Source: Udeniomyces pyricola
Taxonomy: Eukaryota; Basidiomycota; Tremellomycetes; Cystofilobasidiales; Mrakiaceae
Assembly (NCBI GenBank): GCA_039545295.1
Contig: BCIK01000030.1
Span: 124,001 to 188,000 of the forward strand
Direction: 5' to 3'
Length of the DNA: 64,000 bases
Shown here: piece by piece, positions 35,453 to 48,309 of the stretch
Layout: each line of letters begins with the position of its first letter
How positions within the stretch are numbered: position 1 is the first letter of the stretch
Notes under the pieces: generated by a model
What the model was told of the DNA's origin: nothing
Databases searched by the model: none
Seen by the model: the letters and a program-made list of their open reading frames with translations, nothing else
Program-made: the position numbers and the translations under genes

Positions 35453-37876
35453 TCATTTTCTATCTGGTCCGTCATAAAACAGCCGAACCGCGCCGTACCG
35501 AATGAAGAAAGCGACCATCGAGCCCAACACCTGTTCACGTCCCAGATTCGTCCCCCCCCCCCAAAGAACCAAGAATAAAATGAAATAAAAAATGCGTCTA
35601 GCATCAGTCTCATCTCACTGATGACACAACATACAAATCTGTTCTCTTCTTTTCAGGAAGAGACAAAAACGCGTTTGTTTTCTTTCTTTTTCTTCTTTCT
35701 CTTTAGCCTCAACCCGTCAATATGATACAGGCAATACTCACCTGTAGACCCATGACGACTTTGGTAAGGGTATCCTCCCGCATTGATCCAAGACGGACAA
35801 GTAAGAAACTACAAAAACACACGAACGAATCACAAGTATCAGTTCCAAAGGGGCAGAGAGAAACCAGGAACGAGAAAAAGCAAGATCTACAACATCCGTC
35901 TACTCTCTATCTCCAAACGAAGACTCACTTAAGGATCGTCAGGTTGGTCGACGATACGATGCGACCATCCTTAGTCTTTTCGAGTTTGACGAGTCGGAGT
36001 GCAGCAAATAGCTCGAGGCAGGCGACCGTCTTCAAAGGTGGAGCCGGTGTGGGAGCAGGTGAGAAAATGACGACCGACGGTTGAAGCTTGCCACTCGCTG
36101 CGTCCAACCTGAAAAGTGACAAGAAAAGACAGACGAGAACAAACGTCCGAAGCAGGACGTGAGGATATGAGCGAATGTGGGGTCGACTCAAGAATCAAGC
36201 GTGAAAGGACGCCCGAACACAAGAAAGAAGACATGAAAAAAAAAAACACTGACTTCGGCAATCGATGTCTCGGACACGTTACCAATCCAAACAGCTGGGG
36301 ACATGAGAGCACAAAGTTGAAGATTTGAGGGATAAAGAAGAGGAGCAACGTTTTGGGAAAGTGGGATATGATAGCAACGCAGGAAAACGTCATGCCAGCA
36401 AAGTAGCAAAACGTATCGCCCGGGAAGGCGCGAGAAGGATACCTGTTGCATTCAGAGTGGACGAGAAATTAGTCTTTTCATTAGGCATGGCATCCAGGAG
36501 GTTTGGAACCAGTTTTGAACGAGGTCACTAGAAAGCAACGTACCAGTTATGGTATAGCAACCCAGTGCATACGCCCACTAGGGGTCCCATGAAGTATGCG
36601 CTCAACAAATGCCGACGGACCATCTCCTCACCTCCAATGACGCCCAGCAAGCTCATGCCATCATGCTCCCAGATTTGACCAACAATCGGGAGATTAGTTT
36701 GAGGAAGAGGAAGATAGAGCAGATCGTTGAGGAGGACCGAAAGGGCGATGATCAGGGTTTGACCGACTTCGACGCCATTAACGCCGGCGAGGATGTTGAT
36801 GGAATTAGTCGTGAATGTCGAGAGAAGAGACATGTAGACGTAGTAGAGCGGACCTGTAAAGAGCCAGGTGATGGATGGGAAGTCATGATGAGATCGAGAA
36901 CCGGGGACAATGTCAATCCTCACACTGAACACGTTTACATGCTGCGGAATTCGTGTCCGAGGGGTTTCGAGCACACATGACGACGACAACGCGCGTACCC
37001 AGATCGACGACATCGCCAAAGATTTCCCTTAGACCCTTTGGCATGACGACCGCTGTCAGACCTCCTTGGGAGAAGTACACGAGTAAAAGTGGGACCGAGG
37101 CGACGATGGGGATGGGGATCTTGTGTCGCCATCGGATGTCGAAGACGTCGTCAAGAAAGCCGAGCAGCGTTGCCGTCAGGAGAGATAGCAACGCTGAGAG
37201 ATAGAGCGTGAGCTATCAAATGTATCGAAGTGGTAACAAGTACTCGGTCAGCTCGTTTAAATAAAGCAAAATGGAATCAGAAGTAAAACAAGTACAGCCA
37301 TCGGCGGTGTAAAAGATGAGGAGAACAGACATACCTCTTCGTGGGGAAAAGGTCCGGTTCGGGAAGGTCCGGCAGACGAAGGGACCGTGAACGGATATGG
37401 AATGAAGAGCATGAGGAGTAGGATGTACAATGCTGCAATGGGTAGTCCCATTGACTCTGGTCTGGTCGGTCATAAGATCGTTTTGAAGGCAGGGCACGAG
37501 AGGGCAAGCAAAGACATGGCATAAGGTCGATGAGCTGGCAGGTCACGAAGTGCGTCTTTCTGCAAGTCGCTCCTCTCCAGTTCGGTTTCTTTAAGGCCAA
37601 GCATCATCACGTCCCATCGACTCACACAAACGGGCCATCGACCTTGAGCAAGTCTTTTCCTTTGAATCCTTTGTCGACAAACGCTTGGCTCAACGCTGGT
37701 ACGACGTTCAACGCGCCGAGAAAGGCGAGAAGCGAGAAGCCGAGAGAGGCTTCGAGCGCGGGCAGAGAGTGAGGGGCTGAAGAGAGGAAAGGATGGACGA
37801 TGAGGGACACGGAGAGGGGTAGGAGGAGGGCCAGGATGGACGATCGGATGAGGGGTCGAGGGGGTAGAGGAGGCAT
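35453..37876 (-). CDS. ALG7: UDP-GlcNAc:dolichyl-phosphate GlcNAc-1-phosphotransferase
   Basis: Catalyses the first step of dolichol-linked N-glycan synthesis in the ER membrane and is the target of tunicamycin. The start at 37876 ([20 protein letters not shown]) gives a first membrane span. The first exon (37626-37876) ends KVDGPFV and splices to [17 protein letters not shown], the usual lipid-site motif with PExxG. Next come [20 protein letters not shown], with the metal-binding aspartate pair, [16 protein letters not shown], the loop [30 protein letters not shown] and the final RHRLP. A further exon holds [16 protein letters not shown] and the next [20 protein letters not shown]. The last two exons read [20 protein letters not shown] and, from 35535 down, [20 protein letters not shown], then TGA at 35453. 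The protein matches the DPAGT1 family over its whole length with no missing catalytic residue seen. Tandem with COG8 and the RRM-like gene. Confidence 0.96.
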
Positions 37877-38335
37877 AAGAGAGTGCCGAAGCAAAGAGAT
37901 ACTGGGTGCTGATGCAGATGGCGCTGGGAGCAGAACACAAGTCGAGGGGGGATGAATATTGAATGAGCGATTCCTACTCCCCAACGTTCCATCGCACAGG
38001 GACTCATCATCAGGTACGACGGCAATTGCCGCCCCGACCAGCCAACGGTTAACGGCGCTGCGCAATCTGCAGCTATCATGAGTCGCGAGATATATGTATA
38101 CATATGCGAGCCATCATGCATCATGCATCCGAGTCAAAGCGTCATGTAAATAATATATCGCCATGCATCCTCCTAGTAGTCACCTATCACTTGATTCATT
38201 TGCTTCGATAAAATAAAATAAAATATCGATCCATCATGTCACCAGATCGTATGCAGGCGTGCCGATAAATCCAGCCCGCGATGACCAGCCCACACCACAT
38301 CCACACAATCCACTAATCGCGAATCAAACAGTACA

Positions 38336-40731
38336 TCAATCAGTCTCACCGGCCTCTTCATCCTGGCCTCGATCCAGCTCATCGATTCCCTCGTCCACTT
38401 TGGCAAGATCCAGATCCTGGTCCGGTTTCGCCCCCGTAGACTCGGCTCCTTCAGTCGCTGTCGCCAACGGTTCGTCCTCTACCTGCTCCTTCAACGGCTG
38501 AATCGAACTCAATGTCGGCGGCGATGCGCTCAGCGGAAGCGAGACCGGCCGAGCTGGCCTCAGTCCTTCCTCGACAGCGTCTAGCCAACTCTTTAACTGC
38601 CCCAATTCGTCCAACCCTTCGTCTGTGACCTCCTCTTTGGACCCCGGATTCGCACGGTTCCTCTGGTCCACCCCTCTCTTGTTCACCTCCTCCAACGTAC
38701 CAAGCTCTCCCCCAAAGACTCCCTCCACCAACGCCCTCCTGAGATAACTAGCCAACCCATCGGCATACGCCCGGCCGTAAGCCACCATGACAAGTTGAGC
38801 ATCCTTCTTTTCCTTCTCACTCGGTCCGGCCGAAACCGATGGATTCCTCCGATGACCGGGCCGTCCACCTTTACCGATCAACGGACTATTCGCCCCGCTG
38901 ACAGAAGGCGACGACACGAGGGGTGACGAGTTCCCCGTCGCGCTCGGGATGGAAAGAACGTCGGAGGAGGCAGTTTGCGCGTACGTCAAGATCGAGGCGG
39001 CCGAGCGGGCGAGCGAGGCGAGTTGTGCTTTACGTAGAGCGTGAAAGAGGGAAATGGGGGCAAAGAGCCGGAGAGAGTTGAGCGTGTTGGTATGGGCGTT
39101 GCAGAAGAGAGCAAGTGATGGGAAGTGGGAGAGATGAGGCGGTGGAGCGTAGATAGATGAGGTCGGTGCTGTGGCGGTCGACGAGATGGCCGTCGTGTCG
39201 TACGAATCAAGAACAATGGCAAGCTCCTCGACAGGTACCATCCATGCAGCAGGTGATCTGCGGTTTCGTAGGGCATCTTTGAGCGCGCTCTCGAGACCTG
39301 ACTCGGCCTCAGCAAGTCCTTTGGTGAACGCGTTGAGAACAGCGCGCTCGAACGGTTCGGCGATGAGTGCGCGAAAGTCGAGTCCGACACGGGCAAACGA
39401 ATTGGAGCAGTAGTTGAGCTGAGTAAGGATGGAGGCAAGGGATGAAGGGTCGTCGATGAGAGGAATGTGGGATTCGAGCAGGTTGACGAGATGCGTGAGG
39501 GAGCGATGGGTAAAGGTGATGAGGAGCTCGACTGATGAATCCGAGGCGTTTCGACCAGATGTCGTCGAAGAAGAAGGAGGAGAAGAGGGTGCACCGTCGA
39601 GAAAGATGGTGGTGTAGTGGGAGATGGCATCGTAGACGTTCTCCCTGAAAAGGTCGACATAACGTCGAACGAACTTGACCGGATTGGCTCGTTCGCGCTC
39701 GATGCCGACAAGTTGGGCACGAAAGTTAGAATCTCTGCTCGTGATGAAGGCAACGCGGAGTTCTTCCTCGGACAAGACATCCAGTCGACGCAAAAATCCG
39801 ACCGCCTTGATGAGGGAAGGAAGCTTGACGGGCTCCCGCAGGAGACTCAACAACTGGACGAGCATCGCCAGCAACCCCTTGTCGACCTCGCGCTCGACAT
39901 CCCTCACGATGGGCACATCGCCGTACCGCTCGGACATTCGCCTAGCATGTTCCCCGAGCTCCATCGCTTCATGATAGTAACCATTTCGCACGCATGTCTC
40001 GAGCAGTACGGGTACCTCGAGCAAGTCCTGGAGTTTGTCGTGGTGAACGAGGACGAGGCTGCCCTTGCGGCGTTCGTGCTGAGTTTCCTTGGTTGAGGCG
40101 GCAAAGGCGTGGCATTCCGCCTCGAGGTCCGGGATGGAAGAATCGAGAAGAGCGTCAAGTGAGGAGGTAAAGGAGGAAAAAGCGGTCGAGACCGAAGATG
40201 ACAGCGCGTGGACGGAGATGAAGGTTCGGTATTCGCGAAAGCAGAGTGACGTGAGCTCAGATGAGACGAATGACGATTCTTCTTTGATGAGTGACGGTTC
40301 TCGTTGGAGGGCTTCAATGGAGAGGCTGATGAGAGGTTCCAAAAAATGTCACAGGTCAAACAGTAGCAAAAGGCAATGTCAAAGAAACGAGATGAGTGAT
40401 GTTGAGCAGCACGCAAGGGGCAGGTCGACGCAATTCGGATGGAAGCGAAACGGGAGCTGCCGGACCATCCCTCACTTTGAGACGCGTTCGAGGTACTCTC
40501 TGGCTGATTTCTGCGGAACAGAAAGGAATACATGGCAACGGGATTAACCCATGTAGGAATGAGATGATGGAAAGATGGCGCGAGGAGACGGACCTGTTCA
40601 AAGAGACGATCCGGGTCGGGATGGTTGCGTCGTCGGGCTTGATCGTGAAGCAGTTCGACAAGCGATGGGATCTCTTGCAAGTCTGAGGGTCTATCCGAAG
40701 CTTCATGGGGAGGAGAGGGTGGGGTGTCCAT
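38336..40731 (-). CDS. COG8: Conserved oligomeric Golgi complex subunit 8 (Dor1 family)
   Basis: A subunit of the COG tethering complex, which captures retrograde vesicles at the Golgi. Three exons were resolved: 40594-40731, 40476-40510 and 38336-40325, giving about 720 residues. The small middle exon of 35 bases gives KSAREYLERVSN and links LLHDQARRRNHPDPDRLFEQ to LSIEALQREPSLIKEESSFV, reproducing the Dor1 start. Further family features are SELTSLCFREYRTFISVHAL, LLEVPVLLETCVRNGYYHEA, a helical array with FLRRLDVLSEEELRVAFITS, RANPVKFVRRYVDLFRENVY and LTQLNYCSNSFARVGLDFRA. A Ser/Pro-rich insertion (STTSGRNASDSS) and a disordered acidic C-terminus (QDLDLAKVDEGIDELDRGQD) are longer than in yeast Cog8. 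The exon 1 donor GTCCGT and the acceptor CATCAG at 40326 were chosen to keep the frame. Confidence 0.94.
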
Positions 40732-43395
40732 TGATGAGGTTATCGAGGACCCAGATTGGGTCGAGGAGAGGGGTCAGAGAGACCTGGAGTAAAGATCTGA
40801 AGAAGCACGAGTGGAAGGGCAAGAAGCGCAGGCGAGGTTGATCGATGATCGTAGGGAGGGAGAGTCGCACCGTGCGCGTGGGGAGACATCTTAGGCCTGC
40901 TTGGGTTGGCTTGGGCTCGCCGCTTCCTTCTTCCTCAGGCTGTGTTTTCATTATGCTCGATGCTCGGGCTGTGATTCCTCTTCTTGGGCTTGCAATTTCT
41001 TCACGCTCCAGATTGCTCCAGACAGTCTGCAATGATGAGACTAGTAATCTACGTCACGTACATGTCAATGATCGTACTATTGGAAAGATATAAATCTAAG
41101 ACCATGGAAGGCAATTAAAACCGAGCACAGAGTGATTCGTGCGGGACGGCTGTGTAACGCGCGGACATAGCTATCGTGAATCATCGATCAATCGATCAAG
41201 GTTCAATTGTGCATGACGTGAGATCATTCGAGGCCTCTGGCAGGCCTCAGGCTGGGCGGACCATATATACAGGCATAAGAGTCAGAGGCCAGAGTGCGAA
41301 AACTCAGGACACACTGCTCAGTGCGCAAAGCCGATCGAGACCGTACTAATTGCCCTGATGTATCTGATGATCGATGCATGATCAGCGCCCAGGATGGCCC
41401 GGGATGACTTGCAATATCCGCTCGATCAGCTATCAGCGCTCGTAATGTTCTGAGCGTGTGTTGTGTGAACCGAGCGCGGAAGCGAGCGAAGAAGGAAGCT
41501 GTGCCGTAACGCGGCGGCCGTACGTCAACTGGGACCAGCTGGGGCAGCTATGGCTTGTCTCGTCTGGATCAACCTGCGTACATTGAATCAATCTAGTGTG
41601 CCTGTGTCAATCAGCGCTTTAGAAGCAGATTCAGGCAGATTGAAATTCGAGATACCATACCAATCAGCCTACTTGGATACCGGTCGATCAACGCAAAAAG
41701 ACAAGGAAATAAAAATATATGCAGACCACGCATGATATCGTCAGAACCCCGGCTCTGCTCGGCGGACCTGCTGCAAGGGTGCTGGCATCCGATATCTGTC
41801 CATTGACCGGGGGAATATCGAGATCTTAACCGCAATTTCTTCCCATCCCTAATCGATGATCTCTCCCTTCCAGCTCATTCCTTCTATCTGCCGTTCCCCC
41901 ATCATCATCGAATCATCTCTCTCTCCTCTGGTTCTGAGTGAATTGCACCGATTATTCGTCTGCTGGGCCATCACTCTCGTTTCCAAAACGACTCGACCCA
42001 TCTACCCTCCCAAGTCGACGCGCGGCATCGAGCTCGCCTTGAGTTGCTTCGTCGCGACCCCAGCGTTTCCAATTTCCCCTTTCTTAAGCTCGTGCCCTCA
42101 ACGTACAATCCTTTGATCCAGAAGACTGTCTGGCCTGTCCACCGACCGCTCCACTCAACGTCATCCAAACCATCCTTCTCTCGGCCCATCCAACCTCCCT
42201 CTGTGTTGGCCAATTCCCATAGATTTGGCCCCCTTCTTTCCTTTCTCGCGTGCCCACCACGAGCTTTGATATCTCACGTTCCAGTCGAACTCCAAACGCT
42301 CCCTCAGCTCTCGCCTGTTCCCAACGCTTCGCGTTTAACCCCGACCACTCTCGGTTTCCCTGTCCTGTCTTTCGTTACCCTCCCTTTGTGTAGTTTGGAA
42401 TCAAGTCGTGAGTCCAGCCTTCGCTCTGTACATCTAGTTCTCCTTTGCATGCATGTTCGCTTTCGCCAGTCTCTTCCCTCCACACCGAGTCGAGGGCGAG
42501 ACGAGCCTCCCTCGGCAAGCGCTCCCTTCCCATAGCGGGAACCGTGATCTCGGCGATTGGAAACATCTTCCGGTCTCCCATCCCTTGCCCTTGCTGCATG
42601 CTGCACTTCCAGGAGCCCAGCACGACTCGTTTCTCTCCCGCCTACTCTGGGCACGGATGTGTGAACCCTTGATTTCTTGGGTGGGCTTGGCTCTATGCAT
42701 CATGTTCGGTATCCATCTGTCCGACTGTGAGCACGGCGGGTTACCCGTGAAACGGGACGAAATGGCCGAGCCTCTCGGGCTGACCGGAAACGGCCGTGTC
42801 TTCGATCCCTTGCCTTCGTTATATATCTATATCCCCTCGCATCGCGGTTGCGGAGGATTGTTAATCGTTGGTTGATTTTGCTGGGACTGAGCCCAATGAG
42901 ATTTGCAGAGCGTTTCCCTTCCCCCCGGGCCCCCGATAGACGACCATCTCATGTTGAACCGAACGTCTGAGCCTGCCGCAACCCTGGGCCGGCGCACGCG
43001 TGTTGGAATGACCGCATGCCCCCCCCCCCACCCCCCTCTGTGTCGATGATCTGATCACTCTCTAAACTCTAATTCTACCTGCATCCTTCGACCATTCCCC
43101 CTCCCCCTTGTTTTCTTCGACTTGACTCATCAGGAAATCCCCCAGCTTGTCATCTTGACTATCAAACACGATACACCCCCGCCTGCCCCACCTACTCTCT
43201 CGCTCTCCCTCTCGGCCAATCCTGGCCGACGTCTTTCCGCCTTAGCTTCCCTCCCCTTCTCTTCCAGCCTTCAGCTCGTCTCCTCCCTTAGCTGCGCTTC
43301 TTCTTCTCCACCTGCATCCACCGCTCATCCTCGTCTTGCCTTGGTGCTTGGTTGCGACCTGTTCTTTGCTCCACCATGTCGTCCTCGTATAAACG
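40732..43395. other. Long intergenic / leader region before the velvet gene
   Basis: About 2.7 kb between divergent genes. The part at 40732-41850 is AT-richer and repetitive in GATCGAT-like words. From 41850 on it is C/T-rich with scattered short open frames (for example 42453-42875) lacking family resemblance. Candidate donor and acceptor sites (GTGAGTCC near 42408, CTCATCAG near 43132) suggest a long spliced 5' untranslated leader for the velvet gene, which is common for developmental regulators. No gene is called. Confidence 0.45.
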
Positions 43396-46300
43396 ATGGA
43401 CCCAACCAGCTCCGGCCTCCAGCCATGTGAGTACGCCATCATTTGCTGGTCGTCGTCAACTCAAAGCACTTGGTTGGCGATTCAGAAAGTCAAGCCTTCC
43501 AGACTGACCGTCATTGTCATCTTCTTTGGCCACTTGCGACTTTGGCTTGAGCAGACGGTCGAGGCAGAGGTATTTACCCCTCCCCGGCGTGATCTCTACA
43601 ACCCTCCACCCCGCGCTCCGCCGGTACCTCTACACTCCCCGCGGCCACCTGAACTTATGACGCACTGTATTACACCTTCGGGGAGTGCCCTACCTTCACC
43701 CGCGTTCTCGTCCTCATCTCTCGGAAGTGGCTCTCAAAACTCTCACGGCTCTTCCTCGAGTCGTGCCCACAGCAACGCATCAACTCGGTCGTACAATGTT
43801 CCAGGCGAGCCGGAGTACGAAGTCGCACCTGCTATTCCCACACGCTCGTCGTCCGTCATGCAAGGCTCGCGCCCGAACTCCTCTTCTGCTTCTTCTTCTG
43901 AGTCATCCTCTGGTAACTCTTCGCATCTATATGGCGCTTCGGGCCGAACCCTTCCGCCTCCCCCGCCGATAGCTCTGGAGCAGCAAGCCTTCAACGCGGG
44001 CGAATTTCTCCATGCACGTCACATGTCGGCCCCCGATCCAAGTTCTTCACGAAGCTCGACGTTCTCAGACCCGGAACGCTATCATTTTCCTTCTGTTCAT
44101 TCCAACCACTCTTCGACTTCCATCGCGTCGATAGCGTCCTCCGTGTCATCGCAGCATCCAAAGATCCGGCTTGCACCAATCAACGTTCCCCCTCGGTCAA
44201 CCTCGGTCACCCCCTCGTCAGGTTCCTCAATACACTCGTCCTCCACGACCTCGACGTCAACGCCCCGCAAACGATCCAACTCGTCACTCTCCTTACCTTT
44301 TCAACGCGTCGGCTCGCAACGCCCTCGATCAGTCCGATCCGTTCGCTCACTGGACGAGCACAACGACGACGTGCCAATCCGCCGGACTTACTCTCATCAA
44401 CCCGCCCATTCGATCATGCCGGCGGGTTGGAGCGCGGGTACCACTATCTCGGCCGGGTGGGAAGAGGTCCCGCGAACGGAGCTTGGGTCGAGCACGCAAA
44501 TGCAGCAAGAAGCTCTCTGGGTAGAACACGGGATTGGCATGCCGCAAAACAACGGAACTCGTAGCGATTTCGACGACTTGTAAGTGGGCGCATGGATACC
44601 CTGCAGTCGACATCGCACGCACGCCTCTAAGACTCGATCTACTCGCGTTGTCTACCCTCTTCCAGGCACTTTTCGTTGGTCGTCATCCAGCAACCTCAGC
44701 GTGCCCGAGCTTGTGGCTTCACAGGGAAAGACCGGCGTGAGTTGTCTCGCCAGTCGTTTCTTTTCTGTTGGTTCCGTACGGCTCTCAACGCTGAAAACAC
44801 GTCATTGTATACCGATTGGTTCCAGGTCCACTCTCTCCATGTCCCATCATCAAGCTTCTGGCGTTCGATGGCGCCCGAAATTTGGTCGATGTAACGTAAG
44901 TTTCGTCACGCATTGGTTAGACTGAATCTTGCGGTAGAGGGATCAGTCAACTCATGTGTTGAATTTCGCACTGCATCCAGTACGATCGACATCCATCAAC
45001 TCGTCCTTACGATTGACCTCTGGTCTGAAGATGGGTCTAAGGAGCAAAACCTTGTCATTGTACCCACTTCGGCCATGTCGTCTGCCTCATCCGACAATTC
45101 GTCTGCTGTCTCTCGCAGCCGTCATCGCTCAAATCGGTCGATGGACATCGATGAAGAGCTTCGAGGGCCGTCGAATGGGGCTGGCGGAGGCAGTAGTCTA
45201 CTGGCTAGGGCGAGGGCGATGCGGGCACACCGAGCCATGGATATCTGCGAGGAACTTGAGATTGAGGAGGCCGATGCTTTGGCTGAGGACATGCGAAACC
45301 AGGCCCTGAGTGAGTTATCTGTCTTCATATGTTTTGCGCCGATAGAATTCATCGCTGTGCATGTAGACTGCTCCCAGCCCGACGCTTGAATTACCTCATT
45401 GACCCTCTTCCTATCTATGACTTCTTTCTTGCTTGGCCACAGGCTTTCAATTCGGCCAAACGCCAGAGCAGACGCCCTCAACTCAAAAATCATACACCAC
45501 ACCCAACGAATCGTCCGTCTCTGGATGGTCTCCTACATCCGCCAGCTCAGAAGCCCTTCCATCACCCGCCCAGCTCCTGTCGACCCCATACTCGGCCCAG
45601 TCCAATGTATCGCTACCAGGCGTTGCCTCATTTTCGCCTCATTCCAACCCGGATATTACGCTCGATTTACCCTCGTTAAAAGATCCTGCGTATCGCTCAT
45701 ATCCGTCCATGTGGGAACGCCGGAACAGTAGTAACCCGTGGGACCGGCGGGACAGCTCCCAAAGCTCGACCTGGACCTCTTCTGGCGATAGTAACCGAAA
45801 CAGCTTCGACTCGAGTTGGCTTGACAATGCCGGACATCCTAGCCTCAAGCATAGACCGAGCGCGTCTTCGCATCTCTCTAACTCGCTGTCCATGGAAGCG
45901 GACGAACGCGTAGACCCCAACTCGCCTTACCTTAATCAACGCAGAGTTTCAAATTCCTTGACGTCTCTCGCGACTGAACAGCTTAACAGTATCTCTCTTT
46001 CATCTCCATCTCAACATCATTCCGCTTTCTCTTCCAACAATTCCTCTTCATCCCTCCCTATCGTGCTCGATCCCCTGGGCGCTTCGAAAGCGCCGTCCTC
46101 GTTCCCTATGACGAACAACTACACGAGAGCCCTCGCTGGTGGGCTTGTCACCAGTGCTCAACGGCTTCGGGATGACAAGGGCAATCTTGGTGTATTTTTC
46201 TTCGGTCATGAAGTTTCCGTCAAGGTTGAAGGCGTTTATCGACTCCGGTTTTGCTGCTCAAGAGTTGGCAGGTGAGTCTTTGGAGGCCAGCCCATTTGGC

Positions 46301-46708
46301 TTGTCTTGGCCGTACCTTTTTTCGTTCGCTGAGAAGCCTGTAGCGAGCATCCAGACATTTGTGCTAAACACAACCAATGTTTGTTGCTTCTTTCTGAAGC
46401 TCGACGTCGTCTAATCTTCTTGCAGAGACGTTCAGTGAACCGTTCGAGGTTTTTTCGGCCAAACGCTTCCCTGGCTCTCACGAATCAACGGCTCTCACTC
46501 GGGCATTTGTTTCGCAAGGCATCAAGCTTCCTATGGTGAGTAGCTGGTCCACGTGAAACCTCCCACTCATCGCACAACAAAAACACATAACTGAACCGTC
46601 ATGGTATACTCGCGATATCTGTACACGCATTTCTCTTCATGTCTATTGCAGCGGCGCAAACAGCTGTCAGGCTCTCAATTCCACAGTGACGACGAGAACG
46701 AAGCTTGA
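43396..46708 (+). CDS. Velvet-domain developmental regulator (VelB-like)
   Basis: A nuclear DNA-binding regulator of the velvet family, which links development, sporulation and secondary metabolism in fungi. Exons: 43396-44579, 44666-44736, 44826-44895, 44981-45309, 45443-46271, 46436-46535 and 46652-46708, about 879 residues. A long Ser/Pro-rich N-terminus precedes the domain. Velvet part 1 reads HFSLVVIQQPQRARACGFTG, then KDR joined to RPLSPCPIIKLLAFDGARNL and IHQLVLTIDLWSEDGSKEQN. Part 2 reads GVFFFGHEVSVKVEGVYRLR, then SEPFEVFSAKRFPGSHESTA and LTRAFVSQGIKLPMRRKQLS. Between the halves is a disordered insertion of roughly 370 residues, as in VelB proteins but much longer. The donor of exon 5 (strong GTGAGT at 46272) fits the acceptor at 46435; an alternative pairing (46264 with 46427) also keeps frame. 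The true start could also be the ATG at 43657. Confidence 0.88.
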
Positions 46709-47414
46709 TCACATCTTGTTTCTCTGTTTTTTTTTTGGTGTTTGCTTTTTCTATACAATCACTACTTATTTCGTCTGTGCTGTCAATTTCTGGTCGGTTT
46801 CCTTCCTTTTTTTTTCCTTTTCCCTCCTCCTAATCGGCTTCTTTCTGGCCTCGTTTGTCTTAGTGTCTCGCTCGTCTTGGTAGCCTCTTCACTGGTTTTT
46901 CCCTTAACTTAATTCAAGGGCTCTCCTAATATTCATCTTTCGTTCGCCTTTTCATCTCTTCTTTTTTCTCGCGTTGATTTGTTCATCTTCAAGTTCTTTT
47001 GCGTTTTCGGTCATGTCGTGTTTCGCTTCTTCTCTCCCCCCCCCCCTCTCCTTTTCCCTCTATATCTCTCCACGTTATTCTCCTTTTGCTTTCAGTTGCA
47101 TTACGCTTGACCTTGCTTGTTTCGTTTGCATCCAGCAGATTACTTCATAAATGATAAATGATGATACACAGATCATGTTTGTTGCTGAAGCAAGTTTGAC
47201 CGCTGCATCTGGCCCGGTCCGGCTGAGCACTGAATGAATATCTCTGAATGTAATAAAGCCCGATCTACGTCATGGGCTAACGGGCCCGGGCCAAGCCGGC
47301 CAAGCTAAGAAGCTGGAAGCCTACCCCTTTCCTGTCTCTCACCGACCCAGTCAACCGATAACCTCATTTCCACTGATAGTCACACCTCATCCCTCGTCAT
47401 ATCTGGAATCAACG
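46709..47414. other. Spacer, velvet 3' flank and next promoter
   Basis: About 700 bases. It starts T-rich (TTTTTTTTTGG near 46730), as expected of a 3' untranslated region, and ends with a CTCATTTCC-type leader before the next ATG. Nothing else is supported. Confidence 0.5.
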
Positions 47415-48266
47415 ATGGACCCCACAACACGTAACGATGACTCGGCGTCCATGTTCTCAGTGGACTCTGCTGAAGCTCAGCTGGCCCGGACGCCGACGTT
47501 CAACTTGCTCTTGGTCGCTTCGAGTCCCAAGACTATCCCGCTTGTGCCCGCCCTTCTCGAAGGAGTGTTTGGTGTCAAGAACGTCGTAAGACAACGTCTT
47601 TCTCTTTCTCTCTCTCTCTTTCTCAGCTTTATCTCTTACCTCACAGAAGTCCTGATGTTGCTTTGTCACTTCTTGTTGGCATGAGAACGCGTCTCATTAG
47701 AGAATCAAAGAAGGCAGTCCTTTCAAACCCAAAGGCAACGAACGCATCACTTTCCATCTCGCGGTTTCGGCTTCAAACGCAAGGGAGTACATCCAAAGTC
47801 GAGGTGTCTACACGCCCGCAGAGCAGATCCATGCGATCTGGTACTTGGCAGACGGTCAGGAAAGCGGAAGCGGTGCCGGGGTTGGGCCAAGAGAACAAGT
47901 GCAATTTGGCAGTGAGTTGAATTGTTCAGGCGTCGAAGGGTATATAGTATAGGTATCAGCAGATGATGATGCGATCGATCTCGATACCAATCACTTTCGT
48001 AAAGTCGCCGTTACTAAACCAAGACTCGTCGTTTATTCCCTCTTGGTGGGTATATGTATATTAGTTCAGACTCTTATTGTGTTCCTGTCCAAGACGCCTC
48101 TGGACCAAGCCAAGTTTCAACAGGCGTCCATCGATCTTCGCCTCAGCGGAATCGAATCTGATCTCGTTGGCGTAGATATTTCCAGTCAGTCCCTCTCCTA
48201 CAACCCTCTTTCTTTCTGATTGTTATTATTTATGCGTTTACATCTCGATTTTGGTGCGATGTGGCT

Positions 48267-48309
<43 letters not shown>

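Noticed and set aside
38986..39780. 264-codon open frame on the minus strand inside COG8
   Set aside because: It is a shadow in a shifted frame of the well-supported COG8 exon, with Ser/Pro/His composition typical of such shadows.
41150..41300. Possible tRNA (GGTTCAATTG resembles a B box)
   Set aside because: The B-box consensus needs CC at its end and no matching A box or acceptor stem could be folded.
42453..42875. 140-codon open frame upstream of the velvet gene
   Set aside because: No family resemblance, opposite-strand frames equally open; more likely a transcribed leader.
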